Of a DNA stretch of 58,081 nt, positions 31,017 to 39,350 are shown in pieces (within the stretch, counting starts at the first letter, position 1; every line of letters begins with the position of its first letter). The DNA lies in the NCBI GenBank assembly GCA_963629395.1, contig CAVGIV010000007.1:1-58081 (forward strand), written 5' to 3'. Under the pieces are notes generated by a model, which did no database searches, had not been told where the DNA came from, and saw only the letters and a program-made list of their open reading frames with translations. This DNA comes from CAG-791 sp963629395 (GTDB lineage: Bacteria > Bacillota > Clostridia > Lachnospirales > Lachnospiraceae). The position numbers and the translations under genes were made by a program.

Positions 31017-32417
31017 ATGGCTAAAGTACAGATTATGGAGACCGTTCTGCGTGATGCCGGTCAGTCGCTGATCGCAACCAGAATGCCCATTGAAGAGATG
31101 CTTCCCATCGTTGATACGATGGACAAGGTTGGCTATGCTGCAGTTGAGTGCTGGGGCGGCGCTACCTTTGATTCCTGCCTTCGTTTCCTTCATGAGGATC
31201 CGTGGGAGAGACTTCGCGTTCTGAAGAGCCACTTCAAGAACACACCCACACAGATGCTGCTCAGAGGCCAGAACATTCTGGGCTATTCCCACTATGCAGA
31301 TGACGTTGTGGACCGCTTTGTTAAGAAGTCCGTTGAGAATGGTATTGACCGCATTCGTATTTTTGACTGCCTCAATGACCTTCGCAACGTAAAGACAGCT
31401 GTAAAGGCTACCAAGGAAGCCGGTGCACACGCGCAGATCGCCCTTGTGTATACACTGGGTGATGCATATACGCTGGAGTACTGGGAGAATATCGCACGAC
31501 AGATCGAAGAGATGGGTGCAGATTCCATCTGCATCAAGGATATGTCCGGACTTCTTCGTCCGTTTGAGGCATATGACCTTGTTACCGCTCTCAAGAAGGG
31601 ATCCTCCCTTCCGATCGACCTGCATACACACTACACCTCCGGTGTTGCTTCCATGACGTATCTCAAGGCAGCAGAGGCAGGCGTAGACATCATCGACTGC
31701 GCATCCACTCCGTTCGCACTCGGAACCTCTCAGCCTTCTACAGACGTTATGGTTGAGGCTTTCCGCGGAACGCCGTATGATACCGGCCTTGATCAGCAGC
31801 TTCTGAAGGAGATCTCGGATTACTTCACACCGTATCGTGAGGAGTGCATTGAGAACGGCCTTCTGTCCACCAAGGTTCTGGGCGTCAACATCCGCACCAT
31901 GCTGTATCAGGTACCGGGCGGCATGCTTTCCAACATGATTAAGCAGCTTAACGACCAGGGCAAGGGTGACAAGCTTAACGAGGTTATGGAAGAGGTACCG
32001 CGCGTACGTAAGGATCTTGGAGAGCCCCCGCTGGTTACTCCGTCCTCTCAGATCGTGGGAACCCAGGCTGTTATGAATGTCCTCATGGGCGAGCGCTACA
32101 AGATGTGCAGTGGCCAGACCAAGGACCTTGTTGCCGGCAAGTACGGCCAGACCATCAAGCCGATGGATCCCGAGGTTGTCAAGAAGGTGATCGGCGATGC
32201 CGAGAGAATCACCTGCAGACCGGCCGATCTCATTCCGCCTTCCATGGAGAAGTTCGAGAAGGAGGCAAGAGAGCACGGTGCAGAGAGCGAAGAGGATGTA
32301 CTGTCCTACGCTTCCTTCCCGCAGGTTGCTACTGAGTTCTTCAAGTGGAGAACTGCACAGAAGACTGGTGTGGACCTGACCAAGGCAGACACCAAGAATG
32401 CAGCGTATCCTGCATAA
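31017..32417 (+). CDS. Oxaloacetate decarboxylase alpha / pyruvate carboxylase subunit B-like carboxyltransferase
   Basis: The 466-residue protein is the carboxyltransferase that moves CO2 between oxaloacetate or pyruvate and biotin. The metal-binding TIM barrel is clear: ETVLRDAGQSLIATRM, GGATFDSCLRFLHEDPWERLR, CIKDMSGLL (the Lys that is carbamylated) and DLHTHYTSG. The C-terminal biotin domain of full OadA is absent, consistent with a separate biotin carrier at 29405. AAGGAGATTACA precedes ATG 31017. With OadB, the OadG-like protein and the carrier it would form an oxaloacetate decarboxylase Na+ pump. With the 12S-like gene it also resembles a transcarboxylase set. A terminator follows. Confidence 0.93.
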   Translation: MAKVQIMETVLRDAGQSLIATRMPIEEMLPIVDTMDKVGYAAVECWGGATFDSCLRFLHEDPWERLRVLKSHFKNTPTQMLLRGQNILGYSHYADDVVDRFVKKSVENGIDRIRIFDCLNDLRNVKTAVKATKEAGAHAQIALVYTLGDAYTLEYWENIARQIEEMGADSICIKDMSGLLRPFEAYDLVTALKKGSSLPIDLHTHYTSGVASMTYLKAAEAGVDIIDCASTPFALGTSQPSTDVMVEAFRGTPYDTGLDQQLLKEISDYFTPYREECIENGLLSTKVLGVNIRTMLYQVPGGMLSNMIKQLNDQGKGDKLNEVMEEVPRVRKDLGEPPLVTPSSQIVGTQAVMNVLMGERYKMCSGQTKDLVAGKYGQTIKPMDPEVVKKVIGDAERITCRPADLIPPSMEKFEKEAREHGAESEEDVLSYASFPQVATEFFKWRTAQKTGVDLTKADTKNAAYPA

Positions 32418-32446
32418 GTAATCACATATTGATCCACTGTGAAAAA

Positions 32447-32476
32447 AGAGCCGTGCCGGAGGGCACGGCTCTTTTT
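32447..32476 (+). terminator. Terminator of the decarboxylase cluster
   Basis: An 11-bp perfect stem AGAGCCGTGCC/GGCACGGCTCT with a four-base loop is followed by TTTTT. A-run on the 5' side is also present. Confidence 0.95.
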
Positions 32477-32494
32477 GTGCGAATGTATCAGCTC

Positions 32495-32524
32495 TTCACA
32501 TAAATATTGAGAACATGGTAAAAT
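32495..32524 (+). promoter_or_regulatory. Promoter of the glycogen debranching gene
   Basis: TTCACA at 32495-32500, an 18-base spacer and TAAAAT at 32519-32524 lie just after the terminator and 33 bases before the start codon. Confidence 0.65.
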
Positions 32525-32556
32525 AAAAGTGTTTTGTATTGCAGGAGGAGAAATCT

Positions 32557-34755
32557 ATGAAACTGAACGACGTAGTACAGGAACTTCTGGCACAGTCCAA
32601 GGCTGAGCGGCAGCGCAGCAGAGACAACCGCGAGGAAATGGACCAGGAATACCTCGAGCAGGGCGAGAACGCCATGAACGTTCTGAAACCGGTCGACACC
32701 ATCGCAGGCTTTCAGGTGCGCCCCGGCAACTATTCCATGAACGGTGCAACCGAGATCCCCGGCGGCGTCAATTTTACCATCTATTCTCTGGGCGGAACCG
32801 CCTGTGAGCTTGTTTTGTATCATCGCAAGGATAAAACACCCTTTGCAGTTATTCCCATTCCGGACAGCTACCGCATCGGTAAGGTCTGGTCCATCATCGT
32901 ATTCGGACTGAATGTAGAGGATTTTCAATACAGCTACCGCGTCGATGGCCCCTGGGACCCGGCAAAGGGACTTCTGTTCGATAAGAACCGCGAGCTCCTG
33001 GATCCGTACGCGCGCGCCGTTGTCGGCCAGCGCAAGTGGGGCGAGGAGAAGCTCCGCTCCGGCTCCTATCGTGCCCGAGTGGTCAAGAATAACTTCGTAT
33101 GGGACACCTCCAAATTTCCGAACACCAAGATGGAGGATTCCATCATCTATGAAATGCATGTGCGCGGCTTCACCAAGCATTCCTCCAGCGGAGTGACGTA
33201 TCCCGGCACCTTTGCGGGAATCATTGAGAAGATCCCGCACCTCAAGGAGCTGGGTGTGACCGCGGTCGAGCTGATGCCCATCTTTGAATTCGACGAGGTG
33301 GCCAACGGACATACCAGCAATGACAAGCAGCTCTATGAGTACTGGGGCTATAACACGGTTGCGTTTTTTGCACCCAATACCAGCTATGCCGCTTCGGCGG
33401 AATACAATCACGAGGGAAGAGAGCTCAAGGAGACCATCCAGCTTCTCAAGGAGAACGGCATTGAGGTCATTCTGGACGTGGTGTTCAATCACACCGCCGA
33501 GGGCGGAGAGGGCGGCCCGGTGATCTCGTTCAAGGGACTGGACAACAACCTCTTCTACATGCTGACGCCGAATGCGCAGTACTACAATTTTTCGGGCTGC
33601 GGCAACACTGTGAACTGCAACCACCCGATCGTGCAGAGCTTCATCATGGAATGCCTGCGCTACTGGGTTACCTACTACCACGTGGATGGCTTCCGCTTCG
33701 ATCTTGCCAGCATCTTGGGACGCGCTCAGGACGGGACACCCATGCAGGATCCGCCCCTTTTGAAAAAAATGGCCTTCGACCCCATTCTTGGCAATGTCAA
33801 GCTCATTGCCGAGGCCTGGGATGCCGGCGGCATGTATCAGGTAGGGTCCTTTCCGGCCTACAACCGCTGGGCTGAGTGGAACGGCAAATACCGCGACTGC
33901 ATCCGCGATTTTCTAAAGGGAAACTTCTGGGCAGCACCGGAGGCGGCTTCCCGGATAACCGGCTCTACAGATCTGTATTACGGCGTGTATATGGGCTATA
34001 CCAGCTCCGTGAACTTCCTGACCTGTCACGACGGCTTTACGCTGCATGATCTGTACACCTACAATAACAAGCATAATGAGGCCAACGGCTGGGGCAATTC
34101 CGACGGCACCAATGACAACCGCTCCTGGAACTGCGGTATAGAGGGCGAAACCGATGACCCCTATGTCAATGCGCTTCGATTCCAGATGATGCGCAATGCC
34201 ATTACCGTTTTGATGTGCAGCCGCGGAACACCGATGATCCTGGCCGGAGATGAGTTCGGCAATACACAGTTCGGCAACAACAACGGGTACTGCCAGGACA
34301 ACGAGATTTCCTGGCTGGACTGGAGTCTTCTGGAGAAAAACCGGGATTACTATGACTTCTACCGCCATGTGATTGCCTTCCGAAAGGCACATCCTTGCAT
34401 CAGCCGGACATTGGAGCCTGCCTCCTGCGGTCTGCCGGATATCATGGTGAACGGCGGCGATCCCGCATTCCACGATATCACCGATCAGACCAAAACGCTG
34501 GGAATTCTCTATGCCGGCAAGCGGCCGGATACCGGAGAGGACGATGTCGTGTACATGGTTGTGAATTCCTTCTGGGAGGATACGACCGTTCACATTCCGG
34601 ACATTGGAATTGGCGAGCATCTGGAGCTCGTCATCGATACGGCAGGACGCAATCTTCCGCAGTTCATCGCAAAGGATCCTGTGCCGGTTGGGGGAACGAT
34701 CGTTGCCTCCGGACGAAGTGTTCTGGTATTCCAGAGCGTTCCTTCACAGAATTGA
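32557..34755 (+). CDS. glgX: Glycogen debranching enzyme / isoamylase-type glycoside hydrolase (GH13)
   Basis: The 732-residue cytoplasmic protein opens with an N-terminal linker, then a CBM48-type domain (GNYSMNGATEIPGGVNFTIYS, KTPFAVIPIP) and a GH13 barrel. Catalytic motifs are DVVFNHTAEGG (region I), GFRFDLASILGR (nucleophile Asp), LIAEAWDAGGMYQVG (acid Glu) and FLTCHDGFTLHDL. These match GlgX/TreX-type alpha-1,6 debranching enzymes that trim glycogen limit dextrins. AGGAGGAG precedes ATG 32557; the frame opens at TTG 32539 but the SD decides the later start. It stands alone with its own promoter, and the promoter of the next operon begins inside its stop codon. Confidence 0.93.
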   Translation: MKLNDVVQELLAQSKAERQRSRDNREEMDQEYLEQGENAMNVLKPVDTIAGFQVRPGNYSMNGATEIPGGVNFTIYSLGGTACELVLYHRKDKTPFAVIPIPDSYRIGKVWSIIVFGLNVEDFQYSYRVDGPWDPAKGLLFDKNRELLDPYARAVVGQRKWGEEKLRSGSYRARVVKNNFVWDTSKFPNTKMEDSIIYEMHVRGFTKHSSSGVTYPGTFAGIIEKIPHLKELGVTAVELMPIFEFDEVANGHTSNDKQLYEYWGYNTVAFFAPNTSYAASAEYNHEGRELKETIQLLKENGIEVILDVVFNHTAEGGEGGPVISFKGLDNNLFYMLTPNAQYYNFSGCGNTVNCNHPIVQSFIMECLRYWVTYYHVDGFRFDLASILGRAQDGTPMQDPPLLKKMAFDPILGNVKLIAEAWDAGGMYQVGSFPAYNRWAEWNGKYRDCIRDFLKGNFWAAPEAASRITGSTDLYYGVYMGYTSSVNFLTCHDGFTLHDLYTYNNKHNEANGWGNSDGTNDNRSWNCGIEGETDDPYVNALRFQMMRNAITVLMCSRGTPMILAGDEFGNTQFGNNNGYCQDNEISWLDWSLLEKNRDYYDFYRHVIAFRKAHPCISRTLEPASCGLPDIMVNGGDPAFHDITDQTKTLGILYAGKRPDTGEDDVVYMVVNSFWEDTTVHIPDIGIGEHLELVIDTAGRNLPQFIAKDPVPVGGTIVASGRSVLVFQSVPSQN

Positions 34756-34780
34756 CACAACCATATGGTATGTTTATTAA
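34752..34780 (+). promoter_or_regulatory. Promoter of the two-component/hisHF unit
   Basis: A perfect TTGACA at 34752-34757 overlaps the glgX stop codon. TATTAA at 34775-34780 follows after 17 bases. The transcript would run through the family D element before the response regulator gene. Confidence 0.65.
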
Positions 34781-34798
34781 AGCTGAAGTTTTATGATT

Positions 34799-34956
34799 AG
34801 TCGGCGACGGGTCCTGGCGGAGATGTCCGGTTCGGGGACGCCTCGCGGCTCCGTCCTCGGACCTAGCGGTGCTAAGCTCGCACAAGACGCTCGCAAGCAC
34901 CGAGGCCTCGCAAGGCCCCGAACGCTGGACATTCTGCCGCCACCCTGTCGCCGGTA
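34799..34956 (-). repeat. Inverted-repeat element, family D, copy 2
   Basis: This copy is the reverse complement of 17937-18101 with scattered differences. It keeps both arms (TCGGCGACGGGTCC and CCCTGTCGCCGG) and the centre ACCTAGCGGTGCTAAGCTCG. It fills most of the 259-base gap between glgX and the response regulator, and would form a long hairpin in the 5' untranslated region of that mRNA. Confidence 0.85.
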
Positions 34957-35014
34957 ACGCTGTGAATACAGCCTATTGAACAAGCCACATGGCCCTGGCG
35001 AGGGAGGAGGCGAC

Positions 35015-35689
35015 ATGCAGAAGATATTGGTGGTGGATGACGAAGAGAGAATGCGCAAGCTCGTGCACGACTTTCTGGTACGTGCCGGGTACGAGGTGCT
35101 GGAGGCCGGAGACGGCATGGCAGCGCTGGAGTGCTTTGAGAATAATCCGGATATTGCCCTTCTGATTGTGGATGTCATGATGCCGCGCCTGGACGGGTAC
35201 GGTGTGACGAGACAGATTCGCAAGACGTCCAAGGTGCCCATCATCATGCTGACGGCCAAATCCGAGGAGCAGGACGAGCTGCAGGGGTTCGAGCTGGGCG
35301 TTGATGACTACGTCCGAAAGCCGTTCAGCCCGAAGGTTCTGGTGGCCCGGGTGGAGGCGCTTTTGGGACGGGAGGGCCTTGGCAGGAAAAACGAGCGCCT
35401 CGAGATCGGAGGCATCGTCCTTGACCAGGCCGCACATCAGGTTACCGTTGACGGGACGCCAATCGAACTCTCGGCCAAGGAATTCGAGCTTCTGACCTAT
35501 TTTCTGGAGAACAGCGGCCGCGCCCTGTCGCGGGAACAGATCCTGAATCATGTCTGGAACTATGACTACTACGGAGATGCCAGAACGATCGACACGCATG
35601 TAAAAAAGCTCCGCAGCAAGATGGGAGACAAGGGAGATATGATCAAAACCATCTGGGGACTGGGCTATAAGTTTACTCCGGAGGGTTGA
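35015..35689 (+). CDS. OmpR/PhoB-family response regulator
   Basis: The 224-residue cytoplasmic regulator has a receiver domain with acidic pocket D8-D9, phosphoacceptor D53 (LIVDVMMPRLDG), T80 and K102 (RKPF). A winged-helix DNA-binding domain (LSAKEFELLTYFLENSGRALSREQILNHVWNYDYYGDARTIDTHVKKLR) follows. GGAGGCGAC lies directly before ATG 35015; longer in-frame starts are less likely. It is paired with the sensor kinase 104 bases downstream. Targets are unknown; the nearby hisHF genes may just share the transcript. Confidence 0.94.
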   Translation: MQKILVVDDEERMRKLVHDFLVRAGYEVLEAGDGMAALECFENNPDIALLIVDVMMPRLDGYGVTRQIRKTSKVPIIMLTAKSEEQDELQGFELGVDDYVRKPFSPKVLVARVEALLGREGLGRKNERLEIGGIVLDQAAHQVTVDGTPIELSAKEFELLTYFLENSGRALSREQILNHVWNYDYYGDARTIDTHVKKLRSKMGDKGDMIKTIWGLGYKFTPEG

Positions 35690-35717
35690 GAGCTTGCGCT
35701 GTTTGATGCATCGCTTT

Positions 35718-35742
35718 TGCGAATGGGCTTTGAATAGTTACG
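35718..35742 (+). repeat. Family E 25-base motif
   Basis: The motif TGCGAATGGGCTTTGAATAG plus TTACG differs by one base from the complement of 14807-14831 and by a few from 57374-57398. It lies between the response regulator and kinase genes. Confidence 0.7.
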
Positions 35743-35793
35743 TTGAGCGGTGTATCAGAAGGCGATACAGGACGTGTCTGGCAGGAGAATGAC

Positions 35794-37401
35794 ATGAAAC
35801 GCATCCTTGACCAATTTCATCGAATCAGGGCCGCGAATGCCGGCAGAAGAGCTGAGCGCTACCGCTCGCTTCGAATGGAATTCGCGGCGCTTTTTTTTGC
35901 CCTGATGGCGGGGACTATCGCCATCATCCTCCTGGCCAATACGGCCTTTCTGGAGCGCTATTACAACCGGGAAAAGCAGGATACGCTGGAGGAAACCTAT
36001 GAGCGCCTCAATGAGGCTGCCAAATCCAACTCCATTGAGTCCATTACCTTTGGAAGAGAGCTGACACGGGTTGCCAGCAAGGACAATATCAGCATTCTGG
36101 TAATGGACGAGGAATCCCAGACCGTTCGATCCATGTCGCCGGATATGGACACCATGATGATCCGCATGTGGGATAACATTCTGGAGACGACGAATGACCT
36201 TCCGGACGACTTCGCAGCCCAGGGCTTGCAGGACTGGCAAGAGGACCGGCACGCGCCGGATTATTACATTGTGCGGCGGCTGGTCACTACTGACAGCATG
36301 CGCGTGCAGATTGTACTGGATAAATCCACCGGAACCCAGTTCATGGAGCAGTGGGGGATGCTCTCCAACGGCTCGTATTACCTTTTACGGACGGCGATGG
36401 AATCCATACGCTCCAGCGCGATGATCGCCAACCGCTTCATTGTTCTGATCGGCCTGGCCATTGTTGCGGCAGGAATCGTGATTTCGCTGGTGCTGGCAGG
36501 TCGCATTGCAAGGCCGATTCTGCGGATGACCGAGCTTTCCCGGAGAATGCGCAGGCTCGATTTCTCGGCCAAATACGAGGGTCATGACCGGAATGAGATT
36601 CAGACACTGGGCGAGAACATGAATGAGCTCTCCGCTACGCTGGAGGCCACCATTTCCGAGCTTAAAAACGCCAACGCAAAGCTCCAGCAGGATATCGAGC
36701 GGCGGGATCAAAGCGAGGCCATGCAGCGGGAATTCATCTCCAATGTGACCCATGAGCTCAAAACGCCGATTGCGCTGATTCAGGGCTACGCAGAGGGACT
36801 CCAGGACGGCTGCGCGGATGACCCGGAGGACCGCAATTATTACTGCGGTGTGATTGTCGACGAAGCCGGGAAGATGAACCGGATGGTGCAGCAGTTTCTT
36901 TCCCTTTCCCATCTGGAGTTCGGGCAAAATAACGAGCTCAACTACGAGAATTTCGACGTCACAGAGCTTGTTCGCGGCTACATACGGACCGGCGGCATAC
37001 TCGCCAGTGAAAAGGACATCAAGGTCCAGGTGGAGAGCGAGGAGCCCATTTATGTGTGGGCCGATCAGTTCTATGTCGAAGAGGTATTTCAGAACTACTT
37101 TACCAATGCCGTTCATTACTGCAGCGGCGATAAAGTGATTGACATACGCTTTCAACAAAAGGACAATAAGGTCCGAATCGGGGTGTTCAATACCGGAGAC
37201 CCCATCCCGGAGGAGTCCATTCCGAGGCTCTGGGACAAGTTTTATAAGGTGGACAAGGCAAGAACCAGGAGCTACGGCGGGTCCGGCGTGGGACTTTCCA
37301 TCGTGAAGGCCGTGATGGAGCTGATTCATGAGGACTACGGCGTGAAGAACTACGATAACGGTGTGGAGTTCTGGTTCGAGCTGCCGACGAACGCAGTGTA
37401 G
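35794..37401 (+). CDS. Membrane sensor histidine kinase
   Basis: The 535-residue kinase has a span near residues 30-52, an extracytoplasmic sensor domain of about 160 residues, a second span near 212-235 (LIGLAIVAAGIVISLVLAG) and a HAMP linker. The H-box is FISNVTHELKTPIALIQGYAEGL and the N-box NYFTNAVHYC; the remaining ATP-binding signatures are FNTGDPIPEE and GGSGVGLSIVKAVMELI. The sensor domain gave no clue to its signal. CAGGAGAATGAC precedes ATG 35794. It phosphorylates the regulator encoded upstream, and hisH follows after 13 bases. Confidence 0.93.
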   Translation: MKRILDQFHRIRAANAGRRAERYRSLRMEFAALFFALMAGTIAIILLANTAFLERYYNREKQDTLEETYERLNEAAKSNSIESITFGRELTRVASKDNISILVMDEESQTVRSMSPDMDTMMIRMWDNILETTNDLPDDFAAQGLQDWQEDRHAPDYYIVRRLVTTDSMRVQIVLDKSTGTQFMEQWGMLSNGSYYLLRTAMESIRSSAMIANRFIVLIGLAIVAAGIVISLVLAGRIARPILRMTELSRRMRRLDFSAKYEGHDRNEIQTLGENMNELSATLEATISELKNANAKLQQDIERRDQSEAMQREFISNVTHELKTPIALIQGYAEGLQDGCADDPEDRNYYCGVIVDEAGKMNRMVQQFLSLSHLEFGQNNELNYENFDVTELVRGYIRTGGILASEKDIKVQVESEEPIYVWADQFYVEEVFQNYFTNAVHYCSGDKVIDIRFQQKDNKVRIGVFNTGDPIPEESIPRLWDKFYKVDKARTRSYGGSGVGLSIVKAVMELIHEDYGVKNYDNGVEFWFELPTNAV

Positions 37402-37414
37402 AGGATAGAAGCCT

Positions 37415-38071
37415 ATGAGTACAGCGATCATTGATTACGGTGCAGGGAACATCAAAAGCGTAGAGAATGCGATGCGGACACTGGGCGAGGAGACGGAGCT
37501 GACCAGCAGTCCGGAACGGATTCTGGCAGCCGACCACGTGATTTTGCCGGGAGTGGGATCCTTTGGTGATGCTATGGCCTGCATTCGAGAGAGGAACCTT
37601 GAACCGGTGATCCATGACGTTTGCCAGAGAGGAACGCCGTTTTTGGGCATTTGCCTGGGACTCCAGATTTTGTTTGAGGAGAGTGAGGAAACGCCGGGCG
37701 TGAAGGGACTCTCCGTCCTAAAGGGAAGGGTGGTTCGCTTTCCAAAGGAACAGCCGGATACCTTTCGACGCAGTAACGGGGCAGAGGATGCGTTCCTAAA
37801 GGTGCCGCAGATCGGTTGGAATCGCCTGCAATATCCGGCGAGCCGGGAGAGAGGGCGACTTTTTGCCGGAATCCCGGAAGGGGAATATGTTTATTTTGTC
37901 CATTCCTATTATCTGGAGGCGCAGGATCCGTCGATTGTAACAGCGCGGGCGGAATACGGCATCACATACGATGCCAGCGTGGAAGAGGGAAATGTATTTG
38001 CCTGCCAGTTTCATCCGGAGAAATCCGAGCGGGTCGGCATGCAGATCCTGCGAAATTTTCTCTCGGTTTAG
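37415..38071 (+). CDS. hisH: Imidazole glycerol phosphate synthase glutaminase subunit HisH
   Basis: HisH releases ammonia from glutamine and channels it to HisF. The 218-residue class I amidotransferase shows DYGAGNIKSVENAM, the oxyanion loop PGVGSFGDAM, the nucleophile Cys in GICLGLQILFE, and the catalytic His/Glu pair in CQFHPEKSERVG. Start ATG 37415 follows AGGATAGAAGCC. It lies right behind the kinase gene, 31 kb from the main his operon, with hisF 163 bases downstream across a family B repeat. Confidence 0.95.
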   Translation: MSTAIIDYGAGNIKSVENAMRTLGEETELTSSPERILAADHVILPGVGSFGDAMACIRERNLEPVIHDVCQRGTPFLGICLGLQILFEESEETPGVKGLSVLKGRVVRFPKEQPDTFRRSNGAEDAFLKVPQIGWNRLQYPASRERGRLFAGIPEGEYVYFVHSYYLEAQDPSIVTARAEYGITYDASVEEGNVFACQFHPEKSERVGMQILRNFLSV

Positions 38072-38131
38072 CACCTGTCAATTTTAATGTGAACCTTCTG
38101 CTTGCAGGCAAATTCACGATTAAAATTGGCC
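38071..38131 (+). repeat. Family B hairpin repeat between hisH and hisF
   Basis: The copy runs from GCACCTGTC to AAAATTGGCC. CAATTTTAATGTGAAC and TTCACGATTAAAATTG form the stem, with CTGCTTGCAGGCAAA in the loop. It starts at the last base of the hisH stop codon. Confidence 0.75.
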
Positions 38132-38234
38132 AGCCCATCGAGGATTTGCGATAACAATTTCGAGATGTGGGGCTAAATATTCCGAAGATTTCTTACATAT
38201 AGCTGCTACCTCTGCGCAGCAAGAAAGGACAGCA

Positions 38235-39023
38235 ATGCTGACAAAACGAATCATTCCCTGCCTGGATGTCAAGGACGGACGCGTTGTAAAGGGCGTCAAC
38301 TTTGTACAGCTGCGGGACGCTGGAGACCCCGTGGAGGCAGGGGAGGCCTACTCGAAGGCCGGTGCTGATGAGCTGGTTTTCCTGGACATTACAGCGACCA
38401 GCGATGCCAGGAACACGGTGGCGGACATGGTGCGGCGCGTAGCGGAGAGAGTATTTATCCCATTCACGGTTGGCGGCGGTATCCGCACAGTGGAGGATAT
38501 GAAGGCGATTCTGCGGGAGGGCGCCGACAAGATCTCTGTGAATTCGGCGGCCATTAAGCGCCCGGAGCTGATCGCCGAGGGCGCGGACAAGTTCGGCAGT
38601 CAGTGCATTACGGTGGCCATTGATGCCAGGCGGCGCACGCCCTCTGCGGGGAGGATCTGGAGAGAAGAGGACGGATGGACGGTGTACATTGCTGGCGGAC
38701 GCATTGATACAGGCATTGACGCACTGGAGTGGGCGCGAAAGGCACAGGACCTGGGCGCGGGGGAGATTCTGCTGACCAGCATGGACTGTGACGGAACAAA
38801 AGCCGGATATGACATTCCGCTGACGAGGGCAGTTTCGGATGCTGTAGGGATTCCGGTGGTGGCTTCCGGCGGCGCCGGGACGAAGGAGCACTTCCTGGAG
38901 GCACTTTCGGAAGGCGGCGCGGATGCGGCGCTGGCGGCGTCGCTGTTTCACTTCAAGGAGCTGGAGATTGCGCAGGTGAAGGAATACCTTGCAGGGCACG
39001 GCGTGCCGGTGCGGAGAGTGTAA
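38235..39023 (+). CDS. hisF: Imidazole glycerol phosphate synthase cyclase subunit HisF
   Basis: HisF is the barrel that closes the imidazole ring with ammonia from HisH, yielding IGP and AICAR. The 262-residue protein keeps both catalytic aspartates (D11 in IIPCLDVKDGRVVKG, and the Asp in ITVAIDARR) and the phosphate loops GGGIRTVED and SGGAGTKEHF. It is a useful internal comparison for the degenerate barrel fused to HisIE at 5083. GAAAGGACAGCA precedes ATG 38235. No hisA follows; the next gene is pepD. Confidence 0.96.
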   Translation: MLTKRIIPCLDVKDGRVVKGVNFVQLRDAGDPVEAGEAYSKAGADELVFLDITATSDARNTVADMVRRVAERVFIPFTVGGGIRTVEDMKAILREGADKISVNSAAIKRPELIAEGADKFGSQCITVAIDARRRTPSAGRIWREEDGWTVYIAGGRIDTGIDALEWARKAQDLGAGEILLTSMDCDGTKAGYDIPLTRAVSDAVGIPVVASGGAGTKEHFLEALSEGGADAALAASLFHFKELEIAQVKEYLAGHGVPVRRV

Positions 39024-39081
39024 GCCTGCCTGGCAAAGGCTGCGCCTAGACTGATGGCTATCCGGCGGGCTTGCGGCCAGG

Positions 39082-39283
39082 GATGGGTGGTGCTCATGTG
39101 TTCCTCACAGGGATTCTCTATGAATATCACAGATTCACCAAACGCCCGATTCGCGCAGAACTCGTCCGTCCGTGGGTCTTCCTTTGGAAGGCCCACGTCT
39201 TGGACTCAAACATATTGCGCTCTGTCGGGCCGGTGAATCTGCTCCATTCATGAGAATCCATCTGTTCGTCACAAAATCGCACA
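39082..39283 (-). repeat. Long palindromic repeat, family C, copy 2
   Basis: This is the reverse complement of 717-920. It keeps TGGGTGGTGCTCAT at 39084-39097, the central GTGGGTCTTCC/GGAAGGCCCAC hairpin and the outer arms. Just after it, TATGGCAGATGCTAAGCAGATACAG at 39314-39338 resembles the end of family B. These elements account for the 327-base gap between hisF and pepD. Confidence 0.8.
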
Positions 39284-39350
39284 ACCCAACACCTGGCCAC
39301 TGTGCCCTGACATTATGGCAGATGCTAAGCAGATACAGAAAGGAAAAGCA

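Noticed and set aside
29880..32276. A 798-codon open frame antisense to the OadB and OadA-like genes
   Set aside because: It spans two well-identified genes and their spacer; its length results from strong codon bias in highly expressed genes.
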